This document shows positions 50,886 through 62,785 of a stretch of 64,000 nucleotides of DNA, one piece after another (within the stretch, counting starts at the first letter, position 1; each line of letters begins with the position of its first letter). Below the pieces are notes generated by a model. That model searched no databases. It was not told the origin of the DNA and saw only the letters and a list, made by a program, of their open reading frames with translations. The DNA comes from Anaerohabitans sp036788095. Lineage in GTDB: Bacteria; Zhuqueibacterota; Zhuqueibacteria; Residuimicrobiales; Residuimicrobiaceae. The stretch lies in NCBI GenBank assembly GCA_036788095.1, contig DAIQOA010000001.1:1-64000 (forward strand), in the 5' to 3' direction. The position numbers were made by a program, and so were the translations under genes.

Positions 50886-51758
50886 ATGAACCATCGCTTC
50901 TTTGGACGGGCGGGGGTGCTGTGGTGGCTGTTTACGGCGGCAGGCGTGTTCGCGCAAACGCCTCCCGCGGATCGATTGATCATCAACGAGGTGTTCTACA
51001 ACACCGATAAAAAAAGCCAGGAGTGGGTCGAACTGGTTAATCCCCACACGCAGGCCATTGACCTGGCTCACTGGGCGCTCCGCGATAGCCGCAAAAAACA
51101 AGAACTCTCCTCTTCTTCCTGTATCATCCCGGGAAAATCTTTTATCCTCGTCAGTAACTCGAGTCTGGCGGATTCGTTGCAGAGCCGCACCCTCCTCGTC
51201 GCCGGTTTGCCCGAATGGAACAACAGCGGCGATGAGATGGTCCTCTATGACGCGAACGGTGCGGTGAGCGACAGCCTGGTCTACAGCGCGGAGTGGGGCG
51301 GCGGCCGTTTTATCTCGTTGGAGCGCTTGGCCTGGGACAACGACAGCTGTGATCCGAACAACTGGGCTTCCTGTATCGATCCGGCCGGCCACACCGCCGG
51401 CCGCGGCAACAGCGTCCATGCGCCGGAACGCCATAGTGCAGTGTCGTTGTCGGTTTCGCCGTCGCCCTTTTCACCTGACCGGGACGGCATAGACGACCAA
51501 ACGGAGATCGGCTATACTCTGCCCATGGCGCGGGCGGTGGTGCACATCAAGATTTTCGACACGGTCGGCCGCCAGGTGCGCTATCTGCGCTGCAACGGAT
51601 CGTCCAGCCCACAGGGCGCCGTGGTCTGGGACGGCGCCGATGAACAGGGGCGGCGATGCCCGATAGGGGTCTATATCGTTTATCTGCAAGCCATCGATGA
51701 ATCCGCGGGAAGGGTGGAACAGGCGAAAGCGGTGTGCGTGCTGGCGGAAAGATTCTGA
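50886..51758 (+). CDS. Secreted lamin-tail-domain protein with FlgD-like C-terminus
   Basis: A 290-residue exported protein (signal ending GVFAQ). Residues about 35-150 form a lamin-tail (LTD) domain: LIINEVFYNTDKKSQEWVELVN, LAHWALRDS, PGKSFILVSNSS and WNNSGDEMVLYD. The C-terminal 90 residues contain SPSPFSPDRDGIDDQTEIGY and VVWDGADEQGRRCPIGVYIV, a FlgD-Ig-like fold related to the T9SS sorting domain but with an atypical end (VCVLAERF). LTD domains are common in surface nucleases and adhesins; no catalytic domain is present here. It starts 44 bp after purA. Confidence 0.78.
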   Translation: MNHRFFGRAGVLWWLFTAAGVFAQTPPADRLIINEVFYNTDKKSQEWVELVNPHTQAIDLAHWALRDSRKKQELSSSSCIIPGKSFILVSNSSLADSLQSRTLLVAGLPEWNNSGDEMVLYDANGAVSDSLVYSAEWGGGRFISLERLAWDNDSCDPNNWASCIDPAGHTAGRGNSVHAPERHSAVSLSVSPSPFSPDRDGIDDQTEIGYTLPMARAVVHIKIFDTVGRQVRYLRCNGSSSPQGAVVWDGADEQGRRCPIGVYIVYLQAIDESAGRVEQAKAVCVLAERF

Positions 51759-51779
51759 GAAGGTTTTCAAACAGGCTGT

Positions 51780-51912
51780 GGAGCTTGGCAACGAGAACAT
51801 TCTGCGGTTGGTCGATATGCCGCACCCCGTCGCAGGGGATTGCAGCACTCCATTCGAGACTGTACCGATTCACGGGTGACTCTGCTCCGTTCGCAATGAC
51901 AGGGGGGGTGAG
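51780..51912 (-). repeat. Copy of the widespread GTCATTGCGA (CHCERS) intergenic repeat
   Basis: On the minus strand it begins CCTGTCATTGCGAACGGAG and continues through GCAATCCCCTGCGACGGGGT. In one frame this reads CHCERSRVTRES, the familiar artefact peptide of a repeat found between genes in many unrelated bacteria. It has no known product. Only one copy was noticed in the window. Confidence 0.55.
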
Positions 51913-52092
51913 GTACTGCACCCCGAATTGTAATAAAAACGCGGCAACCTTCAGGGGTCAAAGGGTTTTCACTCAGCCTCTAAAGCTCGTGGCCATTATG
52001 CTTTTTTCCGTTACCTGGATTTCATTTTAAATCCCGCCTTTGGCCGTCCTTGCTCAAATCCACATACCGCGCATTTTCTTCTGACAATCCTT

Positions 52093-52121
52093 TTGAAAAT
52101 TGCACTTGGTTTTCATATCCT
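52093..52121 (+). promoter_or_regulatory. Possible promoter of the Na+/solute symporter
   Basis: TTGAAA (52093-52098), 17-bp spacer, TATCCT (52116-52121), about 190 bp upstream of ATG 52315. Confidence 0.4.
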
Positions 52122-52314
52122 GATTAGCTAATTTCATCGAGGTGGGAGCGGAAAGAGAGTCCGGTATGGCCCAAAGGCTCGATCTGTGTTTTTGGGGTGT
52201 TCCACCGCCCGTCATCGTTTTGATTCATCGCTTCCCACAGCGCCAAGAGAAAGAATTCCTGTCAAATAATCCAGGCTTGGGACTACCACGCCACATCATG
52301 CGGATACGTGTCCT

Positions 52315-54054
52315 ATGAGCATAATCGATATCGTCATCATCCTGGCGTATTTCCTCGTCATGATCGTCATGGGATTCTGGTATCAGAAAAAGGCGTCGCA
52401 GAGTCTCGAATCCTACTTTCTCAGCGGCCGGAGCATGCATTGGCTCGCCCTGGCCATGTCCGGCTCGGTCGGCACCTTTGATATTTCCGGCACCATGTGG
52501 ATTGTCTCGGTCCTGTTTATCCTCGGCATGAAATCGCTGTGGATTCACTGGATGTGGGGGGTTATGATGGGCGCGTTTTTCATGGCCTACATGGGCAAGT
52601 GGGTGCGGCGCTCCAATGTGATCACCGCTGCCGAGTGGATGGTGACGCGTTTCGGCTCGGACCGAGGCGGAGTCGTTGCCCGCACCTCCTACGCGTTTAT
52701 GGCGGTGCTCACGTTGTCGAGCTTTATCGGCTACGCCTATCAGGGGATCGGCAAGTTCGCCGCCATCTATGTCCCCTTTTCTCCCACCGTGTGCGGTGTG
52801 GTGATTATCGCCTCGACCACCATCTATGTCCTTCTCGGCGGCCTCTACAGCGTGGTGATCACCCAGGTGGTACAGACCGTTATACTCACCATCGCCGCCA
52901 TCATCATCACGGTGATCGCCTATGTCAAACTCACGCCGGAGATCATCGCCGCCAGCGTCCCCGTCGATTACACCTCGCTGCTCCCTCATTGGCGCCTTGC
53001 CGAGCTGGCGGGAACCGCAAACGCGGCTTATGAGCTGTTCGGAGCTCTGGTCATCGTCTGGGTGCTGAAAGGGCTGCTGCTGAACTTGGGCGGTCCTGCG
53101 CAGATGTGCGATTTCCAGCTTTTCCTCGCCGCCCGCAATCCCCGTGATGCGGCAAAAACAGGCGCCGCATGGAGCTTTTTCCTCATTGTTCGCTGGGGAA
53201 TGTGCGCCGGCATCACCCTGTTAGCCCTGACCGGCATCGCCTCGACGGCTGATCCCGAACAGGTGATGCCCGTAGTGCTCCGCGAATACCTTCCGGTGGG
53301 ATTCCGCGGGCTGGTACTGGCAGGGCTCCTCGCGGCGTTCATGTCCACCTTTAGCGCCACGGTCAACAGCGCGGCGTCATTTATCGTCCGCGATATTCTC
53401 CAGCCCTTTTTCATGCCGCAGGTGACTGAACGCCGGCTGGTCGCCTCCAGCCGCATCGCAACGGTTGCCGTTGTTCTCATCGGCGTCGCCATCGGCTTTC
53501 AAGCCGATTCCATCACTCAGATATGGAACTGGACGATGATGGCGCTCGGCGCCGGGGTGATCATGCCCAATGTGCTCCGGTGGTACTGGTGGCGCATGAA
53601 CGGATGGGGGTATGCCGCGGGTATCCTCGGCGGCATTGCGCTTTCGCTCATCGCTCTGTTCAGGCCCGACGCCCCTATGTATGTGGTGTTTCCGCCGATC
53701 TGCGTCGCTTCACTGATCATGAGTCTTCTGGTGTCGCTGGTCACGGCTCCGGTGCAAATGCCCATTCTCATTTCTTTCTACAGAACCGTAAGACCGTTTG
53801 GTCTGTGGGGGCCTGTCCGCGATGGAGCACAGCTTGGTCTTTCCGGTCGGGAGAAGGCCTCTGAGAGCGCCATTCGCTCGCTCGGCAACACGCTCCTTGG
53901 CATGATCGCGATTACCGGATACTATCTGTTCCCCATGTATTTGGTCGGACACTGGCACGGCATGGCCGCGCTCTGTCTGCTTGTCGCTCTGGCGGCCACG
54001 GCCGCGCTGGCAAAAACCTGGTATCCCTATCTTTTGGGTGAAAACGAAGGGTGA
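52315..54054 (+). CDS. Sodium:solute symporter (SSS family)
   Basis: A 579-residue inner-membrane carrier with about 13 helices in the LeuT-like inverted-repeat fold. It opens IDIVIILAYFLVMIVMGFWYQKK, then SYFLSGRSMHWLALAMSGSVGTFDI, the SSS substrate-gate region, and GLVLAGLLAAFMSTFSATVNSAASFIVRD, the TM8 Na+-site signature with its Ser/Thr residues. Family substrates are sugars, proline, pantothenate and others; none can be assigned here. There is no clear ribosome-binding site at ATG 52315. It is convergent with the photolyase. Confidence 0.9.
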   Translation: MSIIDIVIILAYFLVMIVMGFWYQKKASQSLESYFLSGRSMHWLALAMSGSVGTFDISGTMWIVSVLFILGMKSLWIHWMWGVMMGAFFMAYMGKWVRRSNVITAAEWMVTRFGSDRGGVVARTSYAFMAVLTLSSFIGYAYQGIGKFAAIYVPFSPTVCGVVIIASTTIYVLLGGLYSVVITQVVQTVILTIAAIIITVIAYVKLTPEIIAASVPVDYTSLLPHWRLAELAGTANAAYELFGALVIVWVLKGLLLNLGGPAQMCDFQLFLAARNPRDAAKTGAAWSFFLIVRWGMCAGITLLALTGIASTADPEQVMPVVLREYLPVGFRGLVLAGLLAAFMSTFSATVNSAASFIVRDILQPFFMPQVTERRLVASSRIATVAVVLIGVAIGFQADSITQIWNWTMMALGAGVIMPNVLRWYWWRMNGWGYAAGILGGIALSLIALFRPDAPMYVVFPPICVASLIMSLLVSLVTAPVQMPILISFYRTVRPFGLWGPVRDGAQLGLSGREKASESAIRSLGNTLLGMIAITGYYLFPMYLVGHWHGMAALCLLVALAATAALAKTWYPYLLGENEG

Positions 54055-54068
54055 GAACGGCCGTTCAT

Positions 54069-55367
54069 TTAACGCAGTGATTTCTGATACGCCAACAGCG
54101 CGCGCAGTCGCGCCTGCTTGTGTTCCACAATCGGTTTGGGATATTCCGGCGTATCCACTTCAGCGACCCACTTCTTGATGTAGGCGCGTTTCGGATCAAA
54201 TCGTTTCTGCTGCAACTCCGGACTAAAGATGCGGAAATAGGGCGCGGCATCGCAGCCGCAGCCCGCGGCCCATTGCCAGTTGCCATTGTTGGACGACAGT
54301 TCGAAATCCAGCAGCTTGTCCGCGAAATATTTTTCCCCCCATTGCCAGTTGATCAACAGATGTTTGGCGAGAAAACTGGCACAGAGCATGCGCACCCGGT
54401 TGTGCTGAAATCCCGTAGCGTTTAATTCGCGCATGCCGGCGTCCACCAGCGGATAGCCGGTCCTGCCTTCGCACCATTTTGCGAACAGCGCCTCATCGTT
54501 CTGCCAGCGGATGCCGGCATAAGCGGGTTTGAAAGGGCCGTGGACCACGTGGGGGAAATGATGCAAGATTTGCATAAAGAACTCCCGCCAGATGAGTTCG
54601 TTGACCCAGGTTTCGTTCAGCAGCATGCCCCGGCGCACCAGCTCGCGCAGGCTGACCGTGCCGAAACGCAGATGCAGGCCCAACCGCGTGGTCCCGGCCA
54701 GGGCGGGAAAATTTCTCGTCTGGTCGTAATGTAAAACGATCTCCTCCGGCAGGTCCGCGGCCGGGAAGGTCAGATTTGAGGGTTGAAAGCCCAACTGTTT
54801 CAGCTCGGGCAGGTTGCTCTCAATAGCAAACCAGGAAGCGCGGTTTTTTATTGTCCAGGATTTCAACGATTCCGGCCGCAACAGCGAACGCCATTTTTTC
54901 ATGTAGGGCGTAAAGACGGTGTAGGGCTCACCGTTCTCTTTGCACACCTCTCCTTTTTCAAAAATGACCTGATCCTTATAACTGTGCCATACGATCCCTT
55001 GCTCCTGCAGCAGGCTGGCGACCTGTTCATCTCTTTTCACCGCATAGGGCTCATAGTCGCGGTTGACGTACACGGAATGAATCGGGTACTCCCGAATCAG
55101 ACTCTTCCATACCTGCATGGGATCGCCGACGCGCACCAGCAGGCCGTCACCGTGTTTTTGCAGCGACCGCTGCAGCGCGGCGAGCGTACGCAAAATAAAT
55201 TCCACTCGGCCGTCCCGGCGATCCGGCAGCGCATCCAGAATGTTTTTATCAAAGATGAAAAGCGGCAGCACGGGCAGATTACTTTGCTGGGCTTGAAAGA
55301 GCGCGGTGTTGTCGGTCAACCGCAGATCACGGCGGAACCAAAAGAGAGCGATGGGTTGTTTGGGCAT
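54069..55367 (-). CDS. phrB: Deoxyribodipyrimidine photo-lyase (class I CPD photolyase)
   Basis: A 432-residue flavoprotein repairing UV-induced pyrimidine dimers with light. The N-terminal Rossmann-like antenna domain starts LFWFRRDLRLTDNTAL. The FAD-binding helical domain has the segments NELIWREFFMQILHHFP, GRTGYPLVDAGMRELNATGFQHNRVRM, and the Trp-rich ELSSNNGNWQWAAGCGCDAAPYFRIFSP. All active-site hallmarks are present. The start ATG 55367 lacks a recognisable Shine-Dalgarno. It lies downstream of gcvP on the same strand, separated by a hairpin. Confidence 0.95.
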   Translation of the reverse strand: MPKQPIALFWFRRDLRLTDNTALFQAQQSNLPVLPLFIFDKNILDALPDRRDGRVEFILRTLAALQRSLQKHGDGLLVRVGDPMQVWKSLIREYPIHSVYVNRDYEPYAVKRDEQVASLLQEQGIVWHSYKDQVIFEKGEVCKENGEPYTVFTPYMKKWRSLLRPESLKSWTIKNRASWFAIESNLPELKQLGFQPSNLTFPAADLPEEIVLHYDQTRNFPALAGTTRLGLHLRFGTVSLRELVRRGMLLNETWVNELIWREFFMQILHHFPHVVHGPFKPAYAGIRWQNDEALFAKWCEGRTGYPLVDAGMRELNATGFQHNRVRMLCASFLAKHLLINWQWGEKYFADKLLDFELSSNNGNWQWAAGCGCDAAPYFRIFSPELQQKRFDPKRAYIKKWVAEVDTPEYPKPIVEHKQARLRALLAYQKSLR

Positions 55368-55385
55368 AGGTGTATCATTGTTGAG

Positions 55386-55414
55386 GCCGCACAGGGTTGC
55401 TCCCCCTGTGCGGC
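55386..55414 (-). terminator. Hairpin between gcvP and the photolyase gene
   Basis: Perfect 11-bp stem GCCGCACAGGG (55386-55396) / CCCTGTGCGGC (55404-55414), 7-nt loop, starting 11 bp beyond the gcvP stop. There is no T-tract, so termination would be weak or Rho-assisted, and read-through into the photolyase gene is possible. Confidence 0.5.
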
Positions 55415-55424
55415 GGATTAGGAG

Positions 55425-58298
<2,874 letters not shown>

Positions 58299-58605
58299 GG
58301 CAGCTCCTTGTGTCGTCTTTGACTATAATCATATCAGCAATTTAGTTATGGCCATCTATGCGGCGGTCTGTTTTTCTGAGTCTGTTAACAGAGCGGCCAT
58401 ACGGCAATAAAATACTTAACCGCCACATGAATAACTTACATAAAAAAAGAGAAAGATTCATCTAAAATTTGAGCCCTCGCACCAGTGCGGCGTTTTGGCG
58501 CACGATAGGGAAAGCGACCGGCGGCGGTTTGAACAGGAACGGGGATGAAAATAAAAAAAGCCCCGATGGAATTCCACCGGGGCTGAAATGTTTCGTAGGC
58601 CAGGT
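58299..58605. other. Intergenic region upstream of gcvP
   Basis: Holds the gcvP ribosome-binding site and the cold-shock gene terminator (58553-58584). No gene or riboswitch could be recognised, and the gcvP promoter could not be placed with confidence. Confidence 0.5.
58553..58584 (-). terminator. Intrinsic terminator of the cold-shock gene
   Basis: On the minus strand AGCCCCG / CGGGGCT (58578-58584 and 58559-58565) closes a loop that itself contains the palindrome TGGAATTCCA. It is followed by a run of T (58553-58559 as A on the plus strand). Confidence 0.88.
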
Positions 58606-58806
58606 TTATATTTTCGCTACTTTAACCGCTTGCGGGCCTTTCTGAGTTTCCTCAACCTCAAACTCGACTGCGTCGCCGTTGTTCAGAGATTTGAAGCCAT
58701 CGCCAACAATGCCGGAAAAGTGGACAAAGATGTCGCCGCCAGATTCTCTGGTGACAAAACCATAACCCTTTGACGTGTTGAACCACTTTACAGTGCCTTT
58801 TTCCAT
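58606..58806 (-). CDS. Cold-shock protein (CspA family)
   Basis: A 66-residue single cold-shock domain: MEKGTVKWFNTSKGYGFVTR with RNP1 (KGYGFV), then DIFVHFSGI with RNP2 (IFVHF), and GDAVEFEVEETQKGPQAVKV. Binds single-stranded RNA or DNA as an RNA chaperone. ATG 58806 gives the standard length; the open frame runs further upstream but only through the leader. The leader contains a GTGTAC/GTACAC inverted repeat around 58836-58854, which could be regulatory. Confidence 0.95.
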   Translation of the reverse strand: MEKGTVKWFNTSKGYGFVTRESGGDIFVHFSGIVGDGFKSLNNGDAVEFEVEETQKGPQAVKVAKI

Positions 58807-59046
58807 AGTGTTGAAACCCTTTCTTAAAATTGTGTACAAGTTACGTACACCTCTTCCGGCCAACTTGTAAATGAACCGTAAACCCGGGTGCGTTACGAGA
58901 ACCGTCGTTCACAAGCGTGCATTGCTGGTGCGGGCAAAACGTCCGTGCAGCAAAGGTTACAAGGGCACTACACGGTGTACATGTGCTCGAATAATGTAAA
59001 TGAATTATTTTCAAAAAGCAAGTATTTTTGCCTGGAAAAGCTTTGC

Positions 59047-59074
59047 TTGACTCTGAACATTTTTTTTGTAATTT
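59047..59074 (+). promoter_or_regulatory. Promoter of the 59104 isomerase-like gene
   Basis: TTGACT (59047-59052) and TAATTT (59069-59074) with a 16-bp spacer; ATG 59104 follows 29 bp later with GGAG at 59094-59097. Confidence 0.6.
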
Positions 59075-59103
59075 ATGAATTGAACAAAAAAATGGAGAAT
59101 ATC

Positions 59104-60099
59104 ATGCCACGACCCATCACGCTATGCACCGGCCAGTGGGCTGATCTGCCGCTGGAGATCACGGCGAAAAAAGCCAAGGCCTTCGGCTATGAAGGATTGG
59201 AACTCGCCTGCTGGGGCGACCATTTCGATGTGTTTCAGGGGGCGAAGGATAAGAGATATTGCGAAGAGAAAATCAATCTGCTGGCCAAACACGGGCTAAA
59301 GACATGGGCCATCAGCAACCATCTCGCGGGTCAGCTGATCTGCGATCCGAACAACGACAGCCGCTCCGACGGTTTTGCCCCGGCCTCCTGTGCCGGCGAC
59401 GCGGACAAGAAACGCCAGTTCGGCGTCGATTCCATGAAAGCCGCAGCCCGTGCCGCCAAAAATCTAGGCGTCTCCGTGGTCAACGGATTTACCGGCTCTT
59501 CCATCTGGCATTTGCTTTACTCTTTTCCGCCCACGGATTTCAAGGTGGTAGAAGAGGGCTATGCCTATTTTGCCGGCATGTTCAATCCGATCCTGGATGT
59601 GTTTGAAGAATGCGGTGTGCGTTTTGCTCTGGAGGTGCATCCCACCGAGATCGCTTACGACATCGTCACCACCAAGCGCGTTCTCGAGGCGCTCAACTAT
59701 CGCAAATCCTTTGGTTTCAATTTTGATCCCAGCCATCTGCAGTGGCAGGGCATCGATCCGGTCAAATTCATCGAGGCGTTTCCCGACCGCATCTACCATT
59801 GTCACATGAAAGATTGTGCGGTGACGCTGGACGGGACCACCGGCATTCTCGGTTCCCACCTGCAGTTCGGCGCTGCCGGCCGCGGCTGGGATTTCCGTTC
59901 CCTGGGCCGCGGCGATGTGGATTTTGAAGCCATTATCCGCGCTCTGAACGCCATCGGCTATCAGGGTCCGCTCTCGGTCGAGTGGGAAGATCCGGGCATG
60001 GATCGCGAGTTCGGCGCTGAAGACGCGTGCCGCTTCCTTCAAGACCTGAACTATCCCATACCAGCGGGTATGTTCGATGAAGCCTTTACCAAAAAATAG
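59104..60099 (+). CDS. Sugar phosphate isomerase/epimerase (AP endonuclease family 2 TIM barrel)
   Basis: A 331-residue cytoplasmic TIM-barrel protein. Barrel segments with metal ligands are YEGLELACWGDHFDV, TWAISNHLAGQLICDP, VRFALEVHPTEIAYD, FGFNFDPSHLQWQGIDP, YHCHMKDCAV, GRGDVDFEAI and LSVEWEDPGMDREFG. The Glu/Asp/His set fits the xylose-isomerase-like superfamily, often linked to inositol or keto-sugar metabolism. Substrate unassigned. It has its own promoter and terminator. Unlike the paralogue at 41983 it has no signal peptide. Confidence 0.88.
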   Translation: MPRPITLCTGQWADLPLEITAKKAKAFGYEGLELACWGDHFDVFQGAKDKRYCEEKINLLAKHGLKTWAISNHLAGQLICDPNNDSRSDGFAPASCAGDADKKRQFGVDSMKAAARAAKNLGVSVVNGFTGSSIWHLLYSFPPTDFKVVEEGYAYFAGMFNPILDVFEECGVRFALEVHPTEIAYDIVTTKRVLEALNYRKSFGFNFDPSHLQWQGIDPVKFIEAFPDRIYHCHMKDCAVTLDGTTGILGSHLQFGAAGRGWDFRSLGRGDVDFEAIIRALNAIGYQGPLSVEWEDPGMDREFGAEDACRFLQDLNYPIPAGMFDEAFTKK

Positions 60100-60104
60100 T
60101 CTCA

Positions 60105-60128
60105 AGGCCCGGCTCGACCGGGCTTTTT
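60105..60128 (+). terminator. Intrinsic terminator after the isomerase-like gene
   Basis: GCCCGG (60107-60112) / CCGGGC (60118-60123), 5-nt loop, extended by A-T and G-T pairs and followed by five T. Confidence 0.85.
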
Positions 60129-60179
60129 ACTTTGTGCGGAATTTACTGCACTGGTTTTCTACACAATCCTGAAAGAAGC

Positions 60180-62771
60180 ATGCCCAGATCTGCCTTGTTA
60201 ACAATGTGCGTTTGCCTGCTATGTCCTGCCGGCCTGTCCTACGGGGCAGGAACGATTGCGGCGCCGGTTGCTGAAAAAGGGTTCTCTCATCTTTCGCTTT
60301 CGCCGTCAGGCGATCGTCTGCTCTTTGATCTGCAGGAGCAGCCCGGCCTTTATGTGGCTGACTTGTCCACCGGCACGACGGAGACCATCGCCTTGGGCTG
60401 CGGCGTCGCTTATCGCGCCGGCTGGTCCGCGGACAGCCGCCATGTGGGCTTTAAGCGATTTGTCGGCCGCCGGCAGGTGGCCTCGGTGTATGATATGAAA
60501 AACAGAACGTTGCGGGATCTGTGCGAACCGAGTGCGCAGGTCGGGATTCCGGCTTTTTCCGCCGACGGCCTAATCTGTTTTACCATCGGCCGGACCCTGT
60601 ACTTTGTGGATCTGCAGGGCCGGTTGCTGAACACCTTTCCATTGCCGGCTTATTGCAATCAGACTCCGCTCTCCCCGGACGGATCCATGGCAGCGTATAC
60701 CGATCAGGACGACCAATTGCATGTGCTGACTATGGCGGACGGCCGCATTCGGCGCTTGAGCGCTGATGCCGTCGGCTGTTTCGCGCCGCAATGGTCTCCT
60801 GACAACCGCATGCTGCTGGCGCAGTCCATCGACGGCCGGGTGTTGATATTTGATTCGAGCACCGGGCGTATGAACGATCTCGGTCCCGGTCTGCATGCCA
60901 TCTGGGACAAGCAGGGTGAACGGGTCATCTTTACCCGCATCACTCTGTCCAGCGAAGGCAGGGTGTTCCGCCAGGGCCTCTATTCCATGCGGTGTGATGG
61001 ATCCGAGGGGTTTTATCTCACTCGGGGCGACCATGATTATGCCGCCTGTTCAGCGGACGGATGGATTTTCAAGGATGGCGTGGATGGACAATTGCGCAAG
61101 ACCACGGCATCGCCGGCTTTGACCACGCAGGCCGACCTGTACGATCTGCCGGCCGTATTCAAACCCGCTGCACCGCTGCACTCCGAGATACCGGCCGCCA
61201 ACCCCAGCGCCGTTTCGTTCGCCATCCCCTATGTGCATCAGGCCTATGATTCGCCTGATTGGTTTAACGGCAATTCGGCCTGCGGCGCAGCCTCCGCGGT
61301 CATGTGCCTGGCGTATTACGGCGTGTTGCCCAAGTGGACAGTGACCTGTTCCCGTCCCTATCTGCACACCAGCGATTATGGCCGTTACCTCTGCGAAAAA
61401 TATACGATCAATGGATTTACCTTTGATATCGGCGGTCAGGATCCTGACGGGACTATCGGCTATGGCGGCTATGGTTACATCATCCGTAATAATTGGCAGA
61501 ACACCAAGGAGTATATGGCAGAGTACGCCCGCCTGCACGGGGTGAACTCGAACGTGGACTGGTATCCTTCGCGGGCAAAATTGCAGATCGAGATCAGGGC
61601 GAAGATGCCCCTCGTTGTTCTCACCAGTTTAACCTCGGCCGGCCATTATGTCACCGCGAAGGGCTATGATCAGGAAGCGACGTCGGTGATCTTCAATGAT
61701 CCCTGGGGCAATAAAAATTATGCCTATCCCAGCTTTCTCGGCGCCGATGCCATCTATGACTGGCCCGGCTTTAACAACGGCCACGCCGGCCTGGAGATCG
61801 TGCACTGCTTTATCTATTTCCGCAGTCAACGGTCCGATCTCAGCGTGCAGGGGCTGGCCAAAGCCGATACGCTGAGGGCGAATGAGAACAGCGAGGTCTC
61901 GGTCACGATTCGCAACACCGGCATGATCACCAGCGCCGAATGTCCGCTGCGCCTGGTGCTCTCCACCAATGCTTATTACGACTCCACGGACCTGCGCATG
62001 GCGGAGTGCACGGTGCCGGCGCTGGCCGTGGCAGACACCTATCGCGTGCAGTTGTCCTTTGCCCTGCCGGATACGCTGCTGAGCGCGGTGTATGCGCTGG
62101 GCGTGCAGGTCGATGCCGACGGCGACAACCTGGAGCTGAGCGAGACCAACAATTTCCAATACACCCGTCTCACGGTCATCGGCCGTCCCAAGCTCTACGG
62201 CATGACCCCGGCGGATGATGCAGTCATCGTTGAAGAGCGGCCGATCATATCCTGTTTTCATCTTGATAAAATCAGCCCGGTTGATCCGCAGCGAGTGAGC
62301 ATAGCGCTGGACGGCCGGGATGTCTCCGGGCAGGCGGAGAAGCAGGCGGCGTTTTTCACCTATCAACCGGCGGAACCGCTGCAAACCGGGGAGCACACGG
62401 TGTCGGTATGTGCGGTCAACCAAGCGGGCTTTGCCGGCGAGAGGACCTGGCGGTTTACCGTTACACCGCAATCCGGCGTGCAGGTGGAGCAGACGCCGCT
62501 CTCGTCGTTTCTTTTCGCCGCTTATCCGAATCCGTTTAATCTGCAAGCGACGATTCGGGTGCAGCTGCCTCTTCCCGAGACCGCGGCGGTGGAGATCTAT
62601 TCCCTGACCGGCGCCCGGGTAAAGAAGCTCTACCGCGGCGTACTCGCTCAAGGTCAATTCTATTGGAACGGCACGGATGAAACCGGTGGAACGGTGGCCA
62701 GCGGAATATACCTCTGCCGGCTGCTGGCGCCGGGCCGGCGCCACACCATCCGGCTGATGCTGCTTAAATAA
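60180..62771 (+). CDS. Secreted C39-like cysteine peptidase with WD40/TolB-like propeller, CARDB and T9SS-like sorting domain
   Basis: An 863-residue exported protein (signal LLTMCVCLLCPAGLSYGAG). Residues about 35-330 look like a TolB/WD40 propeller (FSHLSLSPSGDRLLFDL, AGWSADSRHVGFKRF, APQWSPDNRMLLAQS). Residues about 345-540 form a peptidase_C39_2-type domain: IPYVHQAYDSPDWFNGNSACGAASAVM with the candidate catalytic Cys, the His in LTSAGHYVTAKGYD, and Asp in IFNDPWGNK. A CARDB-like domain (about 560-670) and an Ig-like domain follow. The C-terminus has YPNPFNLQATI and ASGIYLCRL. ATG 60180 begins the signal; an in-frame codon at 60132 overlaps the terminator region. Confidence 0.78.
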   Translation: MPRSALLTMCVCLLCPAGLSYGAGTIAAPVAEKGFSHLSLSPSGDRLLFDLQEQPGLYVADLSTGTTETIALGCGVAYRAGWSADSRHVGFKRFVGRRQVASVYDMKNRTLRDLCEPSAQVGIPAFSADGLICFTIGRTLYFVDLQGRLLNTFPLPAYCNQTPLSPDGSMAAYTDQDDQLHVLTMADGRIRRLSADAVGCFAPQWSPDNRMLLAQSIDGRVLIFDSSTGRMNDLGPGLHAIWDKQGERVIFTRITLSSEGRVFRQGLYSMRCDGSEGFYLTRGDHDYAACSADGWIFKDGVDGQLRKTTASPALTTQADLYDLPAVFKPAAPLHSEIPAANPSAVSFAIPYVHQAYDSPDWFNGNSACGAASAVMCLAYYGVLPKWTVTCSRPYLHTSDYGRYLCEKYTINGFTFDIGGQDPDGTIGYGGYGYIIRNNWQNTKEYMAEYARLHGVNSNVDWYPSRAKLQIEIRAKMPLVVLTSLTSAGHYVTAKGYDQEATSVIFNDPWGNKNYAYPSFLGADAIYDWPGFNNGHAGLEIVHCFIYFRSQRSDLSVQGLAKADTLRANENSEVSVTIRNTGMITSAECPLRLVLSTNAYYDSTDLRMAECTVPALAVADTYRVQLSFALPDTLLSAVYALGVQVDADGDNLELSETNNFQYTRLTVIGRPKLYGMTPADDAVIVEERPIISCFHLDKISPVDPQRVSIALDGRDVSGQAEKQAAFFTYQPAEPLQTGEHTVSVCAVNQAGFAGERTWRFTVTPQSGVQVEQTPLSSFLFAAYPNPFNLQATIRVQLPLPETAAVEIYSLTGARVKKLYRGVLAQGQFYWNGTDETGGTVASGIYLCRLLAPGRRHTIRLMLLK

Positions 62772-62785
62772 GGAACGATCCGTTC

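Larger units (their letters stand above)
51759..52314. other. 556-bp intergenic region with a CHCERS-type repeat and a promoter
   Basis: No credible gene. It contains the dispersed-repeat remnant at about 51780-51912 and a promoter-like pair at 52093-52121. The intervening sequence shows nothing I can support. Confidence 0.6.

Noticed and set aside
58299..58552. Glycine riboswitch upstream of gcvP
   Set aside because: No tandem glycine-aptamer core or downstream expression platform could be recognised.
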